Shown piece after piece: positions 1-8,173 of a stretch of DNA of 8,631 nucleotides; within the stretch, counting starts at the first letter, position 1, and each line of letters opens with the position of its first letter. Both the position numbers and the translations under genes were made by a program. The notes under the pieces are model-generated. The model searched no databases. It saw nothing but the letters and a program-made list of their open reading frames with translations, and was not told where the DNA came from. This stretch comes from Afipia sp. (GTDB taxonomy: Bacteria > Pseudomonadota > Alphaproteobacteria > Rhizobiales > Xanthobacteraceae): positions 1 to 8,631 of the forward strand of contig JAGVII010000690.1 in assembly GCA_020056155.1 (NCBI GenBank), written 5' to 3'.

Positions 1-2012
<2,012 letters not shown>

Positions 2013-2067
2013 TCAAAGATGGATCGGCAGAAAGATCGAATCGGGCTGCAACAAATGCGCCTTCGAT

Positions 2068-2073
2068 TGTCAA
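2068..2073 (-). promoter_or_regulatory. possible -35 element for gyrB (TTGACA)
   Basis: A perfect TTGACA lies on the minus strand 65 bases upstream of the gyrB ATG, at a plausible distance for a leader of about 35 nt. The hexamer 17 bases downstream is TGCAGC, a poor -10, although -10 boxes are often weak in alphaproteobacteria. This is a candidate only. Confidence 0.3.
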
Positions 2074-2185
2074 TTTGTGCCATGAAAACAGTTGTGCGCC
2101 TAGGACAAAGTAGGGTCCTGCAAGCTGTTGTTTAGATGAGAGTTTTCGGCTGTTTTTCAAGGCCCCGAAGCGGCATTTTTGGGGC

Positions 2186-2194
2186 TGTGGAAAA
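2186..2194 (-). promoter_or_regulatory. DnaA-box match upstream of gyrB
   Basis: The minus strand reads TTTTCCACA, which fits the relaxed DnaA-box consensus TTWTNCACA exactly and differs from TTATCCACA at one base. It lies between gyrB and recF, about 180 bases upstream of the gyrB start. The match is seen directly; DnaA binding and any effect on gyrB are inferences. A single 9-mer match can arise by chance. Confidence 0.4.
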
Positions 2195-2220
2195 GCCTGA
2201 TTCGGGGTCGGTTTTCACCT

Positions 2221-2319
2221 CGTCATTCCGGGGCAATTGCGAAGCAATTGAACCTGGAATCTCGTGCCGCTACTTGCAGATTCCGGATCGGCTTACGATG
2301 CAAGCCGTCCGGAATGACG
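2221..2319. repeat. cloverleaf-like intergenic palindromic repeat
   Basis: A 99-bp element is bounded by a perfect 11-bp inverted repeat, CGTCATTCCGG (2221-2231) and CCGGAATGACG (2309-2319). Inside are three further dyads: CAATTGC/GCAATTG with a GAA loop (2234-2250), GGAATCT/AGATTCC (2256-2262 with 2278-2284), and CGGCTT/AAGCCG (2289-2294 with 2302-2307). The whole could fold as a three-armed cruciform or cloverleaf RNA. It ends 10 bases before the recF stop codon. It resembles the abundant short intergenic repeats of Bradyrhizobium and its relatives; that likeness is from memory. It may protect or end the recF transcript. Confidence 0.8.
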
Positions 2320-2329
2320 GCGACAAATG

Positions 2330-3469
2330 TTACGCGCGCCGCGAAACCTGGCCGCCATCGACATCGAAAACATCCGCGCCCGCGCCGATATCGATGAAGG
2401 CTGCAGGGTCTGCCCCGGTCATCCAGACCTGCGCGCCGAGCCTTGCGAGTTCATCGAACAGCGCCGCGCGGCGGCCGGGATCGAGGTGTGCGACGACTTC
2501 ATCGAGCAGGAGGAGCGGCGTGATGCCGGTCATTTCGGCCACCAGATTGGCGTGGGCGAGCACAAGGCCGATCAGCAGCGCCTTTTGCTCGCCGGTGGAT
2601 GCATCGCGCGCTGGCATGTTTTTCGGTGCGTAGATCACCATCAGGTCCGTCAGGTGCGGTCCGTTCAGCGTGCGCCCGGCGGCGGCGTCCTTGGCGCGGC
2701 TCTCGCGCAGGATCTCGCGGTAACGATCCTCGACGGCAATGGCCGTGTCGGTGAGCAGCGCATTCTCCATCCAGCCGTCGAGGGCGATCAGCGCGGAGGG
2801 AAATGCCGACGCCGAGCCGCGTGCGGCAAGCATTCCCGCAAGGCGCTGCAAGGTCTGGCCGCGTTGCGCGGCCACTGCGACGGCGAGTTCCGCGGTTTCG
2901 CGCTCGATGGCGTCGCACCAGTGGGCATCGAAGTTGCGGTCCTCCAGCAGGCGGTTTCGCGACCGCAGCGACCGGTCCAGCGCCGACACGCGGCTGGAAT
3001 GCTGGCTGTCGATGGCAAGCACCAGACGGTCGAAAAAGCGCCGCCGTTCCGAGGCCGCCCCCATGAACAGGCTGTCCATCGCCGGCGTCAGCCACACCAT
3101 GCGTAGATGATCGCCGAAGGCGGCGGCGGATGTCACCGGCTCGCGGTCGATGCGGACACGGCGGGGCGATGTTGTGCCATCCGCGCGCGGCGCGTCGATG
3201 CCGGTGCCGAGGGTTGCGAGGCCAAGTTCGCCTTCGACTTCCGCGGACACCGCCCATGATCCGTCGCCCTGGATATCCGCGACATCGTCCAGCGTGGCGC
3301 GGCGCAGGCCGCGTCCCGGCGAGAGAAACGAGATCGCTTCGAGGCAGTTGGTTTTTCCGGCGCCGTTGGGGCCCACCAGCACCACGACATTACCGCGCGT
3401 CTCGACGCTCGCCGCGCGGTAATTGCGGAAGTGCGTGAGGCTGAGGCGCAGGATGCGGGAGACGGTCAT
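2330..3469 (-). CDS. recF: DNA replication and repair protein RecF
   Basis: RecF is an SMC-like ABC ATPase that, with RecO and RecR, helps load RecA onto gapped single-stranded DNA and helps restart stalled forks. The 379-residue product has the usual length. The Walker A loop GPNGAGKT is at residues 33-40. The N-terminal RecF pattern (LSLTHFRNY, followed by SPGRGLRRA near 50-58) is present. The ABC signature STGEQKALL is at 291-299, and the Walker B and D-loop stretch LLLLDEVVAHLD is at 319-330. The start has only a weak ribosome-binding site (GAG about 9 bases upstream), but the N-terminus aligns with the family from the first residues. The gene lies 134 bases after dnaN, and an intergenic repeat fills most of that gap, so it is probably cotranscribed with dnaN but not translationally coupled to it. 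A repeat also follows its stop codon. No missing motif was seen. Confidence 0.97.
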   Translation of the reverse strand: MTVSRILRLSLTHFRNYRAASVETRGNVVVLVGPNGAGKTNCLEAISFLSPGRGLRRATLDDVADIQGDGSWAVSAEVEGELGLATLGTGIDAPRADGTTSPRRVRIDREPVTSAAAFGDHLRMVWLTPAMDSLFMGAASERRRFFDRLVLAIDSQHSSRVSALDRSLRSRNRLLEDRNFDAHWCDAIERETAELAVAVAAQRGQTLQRLAGMLAARGSASAFPSALIALDGWMENALLTDTAIAVEDRYREILRESRAKDAAAGRTLNGPHLTDLMVIYAPKNMPARDASTGEQKALLIGLVLAHANLVAEMTGITPLLLLDEVVAHLDPGRRAALFDELARLGAQVWMTGADPAAFIDIGAGADVFDVDGGQVSRRA

Positions 3470-3482
3470 ATCGCTACTCTAT

Positions 3483-3568
3483 CGTCATGCCCGGCCTTAT
3501 GCCTGGCATCCGCGTCTTCGCACACCATCGCCAAGACGTGGATGGCCGGGACAAGCCCGGCCATGACG
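3483..3568. repeat. second intergenic palindromic repeat, between dnaN and recF
   Basis: An 86-bp element has near-perfect 12-bp terminal inverted repeats, CGTCATGCCCGG (3483-3494) and CCGGCCATGACG (3557-3568), with one mismatch. It contains the hairpin GGCCGGG-acaag-CCCGGCC (3544-3562) and a central dyad CGTCTT/AAGACG. Its CGTCAT/ATGACG ends and three-armed plan match the element at 2221-2319, but the body differs, so it looks like a related subfamily. It occupies most of the 134-bp dnaN-recF gap. Assignment to a common repeat family of this bacterial group is from memory. Confidence 0.75.
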
Positions 3569-3603
3569 CAATCTAGTCAGCATGTGAGTGAACAGAAAAA
3601 TCC

Positions 3604-4722
3604 TCACACCCGCATCGGCATCAGCACGTAGAGCGCGCCCTTGGCGTCCTTGTCCTGCACCAGCGTCGGCGAACCGGGATCGGCGAGGCGCAGCACCGCG
3701 ACCTCGCCTTCGATCTGCGCTGCGATATCGAGCAGGTAGCGCGAGTTGAAGCCGATATCGAGCGGGTCGGACGCATACTCGACTTCGAGTTCTTCCGTGG
3801 CGCTTCCGGAGTCCGGATTGGTCACCGACAGGATCAGCTTGCCCGCGGACAGCGCGAGTTTCACGGCGCGGCCGCGCTCGCTGGAGATGGTCGAGACACG
3901 GTCGACCGCGGCCTCGAAATCCTTTTTGTCGACGATCAGTTCCTTGTCGTTGTTCTGCGGAATGACGCGGCCGTAGTCGGGGAAGGTGCCGTCGATCAGC
4001 TTCGAGGTCAGCACGACGTCGCCGATGGTGAACCGGATTTTGCCCTGCGACAGTTCGATCTTGAGTTCGGCCTCGTTGTCTTCGATCAGGCGCTGCACTT
4101 CGCCGACAGTCTTGCGCGGCACGATGACGCCCGGCATGCCCTCGGCGCTCTTCGGCAGCGGCAGATCGACCTGCGCCAGCCTGTGGCCGTCGGTCGCCAC
4201 CGCGCGCAACGTCGCCGCCTTCGCGGCGCCTGCCGAATGCAGATAGATGCCGTTGAGATAGTAGCGGGTCTCTTCCGTCGAGATCGCGAACTGGGTGCGG
4301 TCGATCAGCCGCTTCATGTCGGCCGCGGCCAGCGTGAACGAATGCGTCATGTCGCCGGCGGCGAGATCGGGGAAGTCGCTTTCCGGCAGCGTCTGCAGCG
4401 TGAAGCGCGAACGCCCGGCGCGGATGGCGAGCACCGACCGGTCGCCGTCGCCTTCGAGCACGATCTGCGATCCGTCGGGCAGCTTGCGGACGATGTCATA
4501 GAACATGTGCGCCGGGACGGTGATCGATCCGCCGGTGCCGGTTTCGGCCGCCAGTGTTTCGGTCACTTCGAGATCGAGGTCGGTGGCCTTCAGGCTGAGG
4601 CGCGACTTGTCGGCGCGGATCAGCACGTTGCCGAGGATCGGAATGGTGTTGCGGCGTTCGACCACGCGATGAACGTGGCTCAGGGATTTCAGGAGTTGCG
4701 CGCGCTCGACGGTAACCTTCAT
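3604..4722 (-). CDS. dnaN: DNA polymerase III beta subunit (sliding clamp)
   Basis: DnaN forms the ring-shaped dimer that tethers the replicative polymerase to DNA and is a docking site for many repair and replication factors. The 372-residue product has the normal length for three clamp domains of about 120 residues each. Recognisable stretches are RRNTIPILGNVLI (23-35), ETRYYLNGIYLH (151-162), ATDGHRLA (176-183), FPDYGRVIP (247-255) and the C-terminal YVLMPMRV that lines the protein-binding cleft. The ATG at 4722 is chosen because MKVTVERAQLL is the family N-terminus and GGAAG lies four bases upstream. The reading frame stays open for 37 more codons upstream, including an ATG at 4749, but that part has no family likeness. 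The gene follows dnaA by 225 bases and is probably part of a dnaA-dnaN-recF transcription unit. Confidence 0.98.
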   Translation of the reverse strand: MKVTVERAQLLKSLSHVHRVVERRNTIPILGNVLIRADKSRLSLKATDLDLEVTETLAAETGTGGSITVPAHMFYDIVRKLPDGSQIVLEGDGDRSVLAIRAGRSRFTLQTLPESDFPDLAAGDMTHSFTLAAADMKRLIDRTQFAISTEETRYYLNGIYLHSAGAAKAATLRAVATDGHRLAQVDLPLPKSAEGMPGVIVPRKTVGEVQRLIEDNEAELKIELSQGKIRFTIGDVVLTSKLIDGTFPDYGRVIPQNNDKELIVDKKDFEAAVDRVSTISSERGRAVKLALSAGKLILSVTNPDSGSATEELEVEYASDPLDIGFNSRYLLDIAAQIEGEVAVLRLADPGSPTLVQDKDAKGALYVLMPMRV

Positions 4723-4947
4723 GACACTTCCGTCCGATCCCAAGTCCATGTCGTTATTGGAGGTGCAGGGCGGCTGGACAGCGCACCCCGGCAATTGGAC
4801 CCGCGGACCGGAAAAACGGAGATTTCGCCGCACCCCACGGGGCGCGTAAAGTGACGCGAATGCGCTGGAAGTTCAAGGGCAAGGCCGCGATCCGGCGGCA
4901 TTGTCCCTCGCTATCTCCGCAGATTCCGGGGAAAAATCGCCTCCTGC

Positions 4948-6417
4948 TTACTCCTGAAGCTGGCGCTTCAGGAGTTCAACCTCGTCGGACAGGGTGAGGT
5001 CCCTGGAGACCAGCGCCTCGATCTTGCGGACGGCATGCAGGACCGTGGTGTGGTCGCGGCCGCCGAACCGGCGTCCGATTTCGGGCAGCGAGCGCAGCGT
5101 CAGCGTCTTGGCGAGGTACATCGCGACCTGACGCGGGCGAACCACATTGGCGGTCCGGCGCGACGACAGCAGATCCGAGCGGCTGACATTGTACTGCCGG
5201 GCCACCACGCGCTGGATGTCCTCAATCTTGACCCGCTTCGGCTCCATCGGCCGGACCAGATCGCGCACTTCGCGCTCGGCCATTTCCAGCGTGACCGCGG
5301 TGGCGTTGAGCTTCGAATGCGCCAGCAAGCGGTTGATCGCGCCTTCGAGGTCGCGGCCGTTATGGGTGATGGTCCTGGCGAGATATTCCAGCACCGGCAT
5401 CGGCACATCGAAGGTGGCGTGATGCGCCTTCGCCGCGGAGACGCGCGATTTCAGGATTTCGAGCCGCAGCTCTTCGCCGAGCGATCCCATCTCGACGACG
5501 AGGCCGCCGGCGAGGCGCGAACGCACCCGGTCGTCGAGGCTCTCCAGATCGGACGGCGGCCGGTCGGCGGCGATCACCACCTGACGGCCGGCGTCGATCA
5601 GCGCATTCAGCGTATGGCAGAATTCCGACTGGGTCGATTTGCCCTGCAGGAACTGGAGGTCGTCGATCACCAGCACGTCGATGCCGCGCAGCGCTTCCTT
5701 GAAGGCGAGTGCGGTCTGAGATTTCAGCGCGGCGACGAAGCCGTACATGAATTTCTCGGCGGTGAGATACAGCACCTTGCGTTCGGGATTGGAATTCCCG
5801 GCCCAGGTCACCGCCTGCAACAGGTGGGTTTTGCCAAGGCCTACGCCGGCGTGAATATAGAGCGGGTTGAACATCACGCTGTCGCCACGGCGGCCTTCGG
5901 CAACCTGACGGGCGGCGGCATGCGCCAGCGTGTTGGAACGGCCCATCACGAAAGTCGCGAACGTCAGGCGCGGATCGAGCGGCGAGCCGCCGAGCGCGTC
6001 GTGGCTGGCCGAGACCGGCGCGGTGGCGGTGTTGCGCAATTCGGGCGCGGGCCGGCTTTGATTGCTGTCGACACGGCGTTCGTCCTGCGGCGCTTTCGCG
6101 TCCTTGACAGGCGCGGCGCAGCGCATGGCGGTGCGCACGGTCAGCTCGATGCGCTTGATGCCCGGCGCTTCCGACTGCCAGCAGCTCAGGACGCGGTCGG
6201 CATAATGCGCCTGAATCCAGCTCTTGAGGAATTTGGTCGGCACCGTCATGTGGACGCAGTCGTCATGGATGCGTTCGAGATCCATGCGCGCGAACCAGCT
6301 GGTGTAGAAATCCTCGCCAACGTTGGTCCGCAGCCGTCCCTTGAATCGAGCCCATTGATCGCGTTCGACGTCTGCCAGTCCGAGGTTCGTTGAGATTGTT
6401 TCTGCCGAGATTGTCAT
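4948..6417 (-). CDS. dnaA: chromosomal replication initiator protein DnaA
   Basis: DnaA binds DnaA boxes at the origin, oligomerises with ATP, melts the DNA and recruits the helicase. From the ATG at 6417 the product is 489 residues. Domain I (about 20-95) holds the WARFKGRLR and SWFARMDL stretches; domain II is a proline- and alanine-rich linker (about 100-145). The AAA+ domain has Walker A GVGLGKTH (191-198), Walker [11 protein letters not shown] (248-257), the arginine-finger box [12 protein letters not shown] (295-306) and the sensor-II helix GAINRL (359-364). Domain IV has the [14 protein letters not shown] helix (427-440) and the DNA-binding signature [15 protein letters not shown] (453-467). 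The start is uncertain. The ATG at 6417 agrees best with family length but has a poor ribosome-binding site. An in-frame ATG at 6492, giving 514 residues, has GGAGG six bases upstream. The open frame reaches 6762. Confidence 0.97.
   Translation of the reverse strand: MTISAETISTNLGLADVERDQWARFKGRLRTNVGEDFYTSWFARMDLERIHDDCVHMTVPTKFLKSWIQAHYADRVLSCWQSEAPGIKRIELTVRTAMRCAAPVKDAKAPQDERRVDSNQSRPAPELRNTATAPVSASHDALGGSPLDPRLTFATFVMGRSNTLAHAAARQVAEGRRGDSVMFNPLYIHAGVGLGKTHLLQAVTWAGNSNPERKVLYLTAEKFMYGFVAALKSQTALAFKEALRGIDVLVIDDLQFLQGKSTQSEFCHTLNALIDAGRQVVIAADRPPSDLESLDDRVRSRLAGGLVVEMGSLGEELRLEILKSRVSAAKAHHATFDVPMPVLEYLARTITHNGRDLEGAINRLLAHSKLNATAVTLEMAEREVRDLVRPMEPKRVKIEDIQRVVARQYNVSRSDLLSSRRTANVVRPRQVAMYLAKTLTLRSLPEIGRRFGGRDHTTVLHAVRKIEALVSRDLTLSDEVELLKRQLQE
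4950..4975 (-). other. perfect 11-bp inverted repeat over the dnaA stop codon
   Basis: ACTCCTGAAGC (4950-4960) and GCTTCAGGAGT (4965-4975) are perfect reverse complements around a 4-base loop. In the mRNA the stem covers the last codons (LLKRQLQE) and the first base of the stop codon. A run of five U follows only about 14 bases after the stem (GCGATTTTTCCCC), so it is not a standard terminator. It may be an attenuator, an mRNA 3' stabiliser, or a by-product of the codon sequence. Confidence 0.6.
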
Positions 6418-6495
6418 TTGCGTTCTGATCTTCTGGTTGATGTGTGATCCGGCGCTGGTCGCCGAGAAATGGGTGGGGCCGCCCGCCGACATGCG

Positions 6496-6503
6496 CTTCC
6501 TCC
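6496..6503 (-). promoter_or_regulatory. strong ribosome-binding site for an alternative dnaA start
   Basis: GGAGGAAG ends 3 bases before the in-frame ATG at 6492, placing GGAGG six bases upstream, an ideal spacing. No comparable site precedes the ATG at 6417, which has only a loose AGAAGA about 15 bases upstream. The site therefore supports a DnaA longer by 25 residues. That extension ([15 protein letters not shown]...) shows no family likeness that I recognise. Confidence 0.45.
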
Positions 6504-6584
6504 GTCGTCCTCGGACGCTCCGCCGTTCGGCGCTGATCGCCGCGTGGCATCGCTGGGTCGGGAGGAGGGAAGGCGCGTGTGGCG

Positions 6585-6707
6585 TTAGCGCGTACTGAGC
6601 TGGACTGGAGGACCGCAGGGGGCAGCTGGCGCGTTCACTGAAGCAGCATCGCTGGAAATAAATGCTGCAAAGTCGTTCTGCCGGCTCTGGCTGCTGGACA
6701 TAGACAT
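6585..6707 (-). CDS. possible 40-residue upstream ORF in the dnaA leader
   Basis: A short ORF begins at the ATG at 6707 with AGGAGGGGGA directly upstream, the strongest ribosome-binding site in this region, and ends at TAA (6585-6587). It encodes 40 residues starting [20 protein letters not shown] and ending in a proline- and alanine-rich tail. A second in-frame ATG lies two codons in. It precedes dnaA on the same strand, about 90 bases before the alternative start at 6492 and about 170 before 6417. I do not recognise the peptide. It could be a regulatory leader peptide, a small protein, or chance. The ribosome-binding site is seen; translation is inferred. Confidence 0.35.
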   Translation of the reverse strand: MSMSSSQSRQNDFAAFISSDAASVNAPAAPCGPPVQLSTR

Positions 6708-7533
6708 TCCCCCTCCTGCCACGATAATTCGCGGCAAGTTGTTGTCGCCTCGATCTGTTCAAATCTTTTGTTCGTCCGATCCGCTGACCGATCAGACTTC
6801 AACCCGTCGCTTTGTATTGCCCGTCCAACCCTGTCTCCTGACTCTCGAAGCCGGTGGATGGATGTTTCCTCTGTGCGGTTTCTCGCTTTTGATCCGGGGT
6901 CCGGAGTGATCCGGCCGCGGTGGAGAATTTTCACACAGGGGACCTGCCTCACAAACCGTATGAGTTAGGATCCGACCATCGCTTGGAAAGCGTCGCTAGC
7001 TTGCAGACTGTACTGACTTGCATGCCCGTCCAAGGTTCTCAAACCGCGCTGATCAGAAGAGCCGTGGACGACGTGACGTGATAAGAAATACACGAGGCGC
7101 TGCGGCTCGCAACGGAATTGATTTCGCATCGCGCGCTCTGGGTGCGACTTGCCGCCGATGCGAAATGGCCGTGGCTTCATGACAAAACGACAAGGTTTTG
7201 AATCTGTGCGCAGATTCGAAAAGTCGGACAACTGTCACAAATCGGCCGATCGCCAAAACTTCCTTCATAAATAATTTAAGATTCATCAGGCGGCGCCTGC
7301 GTTTTCCAAGTGCTGCCGTGCGCTATGCCGATAAGGTCTTCCCCACGCGTGGATTTTTGTGATCGGCAGAGCAGGGTAACCCCTGCGGTCAATTCGGTGC
7401 CGGCGCGCGAACGCACTTGCAATTTCAGAATATCGAAAGCGCAGGGCGTGACGTTCGCAAGTGCACGCGGCGGTGTCTGCGTGCCGCCGACAGGTTCGCC
7501 GTGGCGAGCGCGTTGCGAAGGATCGAGCAAGGC
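6708..7533. other. dnaA-rpsT intergenic region, candidate regulatory or origin DNA
   Basis: No gene with family likeness was found here on either strand. The stretch holds a near-consensus DnaA box ATTTTCACA (6927-6935, one mismatch to TTWTNCACA), a GACTC site (6840-6844), and two adjacent hairpins (7183-7200 and 7200-7217), the second with GAATC and GATTC in its arms. It also holds a perfect palindrome ATCGGCCGAT (7241-7250), an AT-rich patch (7254-7286, about 79% A+T), a 10-bp palindrome CCACGCGTGG (7343-7352), a small hairpin GCAGGG-taac-CCCTGC (7371-7386), and a spaced inverted repeat GCACTTGC/GCAAGTGC (7413-7420 with 7457-7464). The dnaA promoter should lie here, but I cannot assign a convincing -35/-10 pair. 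An origin is possible, but strong DnaA-box clusters are absent. Confidence 0.4.
7200..7217. promoter_or_regulatory. hairpin with a GANTC site in each arm
   Basis: GAATCTG (7200-7206) and CAGATTC (7211-7217) are perfect reverse complements around TGCG, and each arm carries a GANTC sequence. GANTC is the target of the cell-cycle methyltransferase CcrM in alphaproteobacteria, and methylation state can control dnaA in Caulobacter. A third GANTC lies at 7280-7284. The sites are seen; a role here is inferred. Confidence 0.4.
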
Positions 7534-7566
7534 AAAAGAAAAAGCCCGGCGTGTCAGCCGGGCTTT
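7534..7566 (-). terminator. rho-independent terminator of rpsT
   Basis: On the minus strand a 10-bp GC-rich stem, AAAGCCCGGC with GCCGGGCTTT (7557-7566 and 7541-7550), closes a 6-base loop and runs straight into TTTTTCTTTT. It begins about 34 bases after the rpsT stop codon. This should uncouple rpsT transcription from dnaA. On the plus strand the T run after the stem is short, so termination in that direction would be weak. Confidence 0.92.
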
Positions 7567-7599
7567 GTCAGTCAGCTTCTTGATCGCGTGCTGCGGAAC

Positions 7600-7866
7600 T
7601 TACTTCGCGAGCTTGGCGATCTGATGCGTGAGGCGCGACACCTTCCGGCTCGCGTTGTTCTTGTGAATGATGTTGCGCTGGGCTGCCTGCATCAAGTCCG
7701 GCTCGGCCTGCTTCATCGCTTCGAGTGCCGCGGCGCGGTCGCCCTTCTTGATGGCGTCCTCGACGTTGCGAACCGAGCCGCGCATCTGGGTGCGGCGCGA
7801 CTTGTTGATCAGGGTACGGCGGGCAATCTTGCGCGTCGCTTTTTTGGCAGAGGTGGTGTTGGCCAT
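7600..7866 (-). CDS. rpsT: 30S ribosomal protein S20
   Basis: S20 is a small basic primary binder of 16S rRNA, needed for early assembly of the 30S body. The 88-residue product has the usual size. It has the typical N-terminus [25 protein letters not shown], rich in Lys and Arg, a central helical part with [12 protein letters not shown] (40-51), and the conserved C-terminal [15 protein letters not shown] segment (66-80). The start at 7866 matches the family MANT/MANH beginning and has GAGAG just upstream; an in-frame ATG 13 codons earlier (7905) has no family support. The gene has its own strong promoter, a long leader and a strong terminator, so it is monocistronic. In E. coli S20 represses its own translation; whether the leader structure serves that here is unknown. 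Confidence 0.97.
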   Translation of the reverse strand: MANTTSAKKATRKIARRTLINKSRRTQMRGSVRNVEDAIKKGDRAAALEAMKQAEPDLMQAAQRNIIHKNNASRKVSRLTHQIAKLAK

Positions 7867-7972
7867 GGTCTCTCGGTTTCTCTCGGTCGGTCGTCTGCGG
7901 CACATTGCGCCAGCAGAGCGATCGATATCGACCGTTCGGCCGATGCTGGGTGAAAATCGGGTGTTCCTGAGA

Positions 7973-8021
7973 ATGTTCTTTCCAAAGAGCTTGCCTAAAA
8001 CAACACGCTCTTAAAGAACAT
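7973..8021 (-). other. 15-bp stem-loop in the rpsT leader
   Basis: ATGTTCTTT (7973-7981) and AAGAGC (7985-7990) pair with GCTCTT (8007-8012) and AAAGAACAT (8013-8021), giving 15 base pairs with a 3-base bulge on one side and a 16-base loop. It lies within the inferred rpsT 5' leader, about 107 bases before the ATG. No U-tract follows, so it is not a terminator. It could be a leader RNA structure or a protein-binding dyad in DNA. Confidence 0.6.
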
Positions 8022-8057
8022 CGGCGGCAGGATTGCGCCCGCCGCCAGTTGCGGGTT

Positions 8058-8086
8058 CTTATAGGGATACTGGCCTGCACCGTCAA
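8058..8086 (-). promoter_or_regulatory. sigma-70-type promoter of rpsT
   Basis: On the minus strand TTGACG (8081-8086) and TATAAG (8058-8063) are separated by exactly 17 bases, close to the housekeeping consensus in both hexamers and spacing. Transcription would begin near 8050, giving a leader of about 185 nt before the rpsT ATG. This is the best promoter in the window. Confidence 0.8.
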
Positions 8087-8173
8087 CGATTTCCGGGCCC
8101 ATTTTGGCCCTGTCGGGACGGTTTAGGGTCCCTGCCGGGTTCGGCGAAGTGATTGAAATATAGGGGGTGAACG
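8087..8173. other. divergent intergenic stretch with two small hairpins
   Basis: Between the rpsT promoter and the divergent small gene lie two adjacent dyads, GGGCC-cattttGGCCC (8095-8110) and GGGAC/GTCCC (8115-8119 with 8128-8132). They could be leader structures or operator-like sites for the plus-strand gene. I see no convincing -35/-10 for that gene. AGGGGG ends about 6 bases before its ATG and serves as its ribosome-binding site. Confidence 0.35.

Noticed and set aside
2065..2082. Sigma-54-like promoter TGGCACAAATTGACA upstream of gyrB
   Set aside because: The GG and the required GC are not at the invariant spacing; the -12 position reads CA.
3583..3608. Terminator after dnaN (TGTGAG/CTCACA)
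   Set aside because: It has only six base pairs around a 14-base loop, overlaps the stop codon, and its U run is inside the loop rather than after the stem.
5035..6393. Plus-strand open frame of 452 codons opposite dnaA
   Set aside because: It is antisense to the clearly coding dnaA frame, has an Arg/His/Ala-rich composition typical of antisense frames in GC-rich DNA, and shows no family likeness.
6635..6952. Minus-strand open frame of 105 codons upstream of dnaA
   Set aside because: It has an Arg/Thr-rich composition and no recognisable domain, and it overlaps the better-supported 40-codon ORF in another frame.
7076..7084. TTATCACGT on the minus strand as a DnaA box
   Set aside because: It lacks one base relative to TTATNCACA, so the match fails when aligned without a gap.
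7417..7953. Plus-strand open frame of 178 codons across rpsT
   Set aside because: It is antisense to rpsT and runs through its terminator; a shadow frame.
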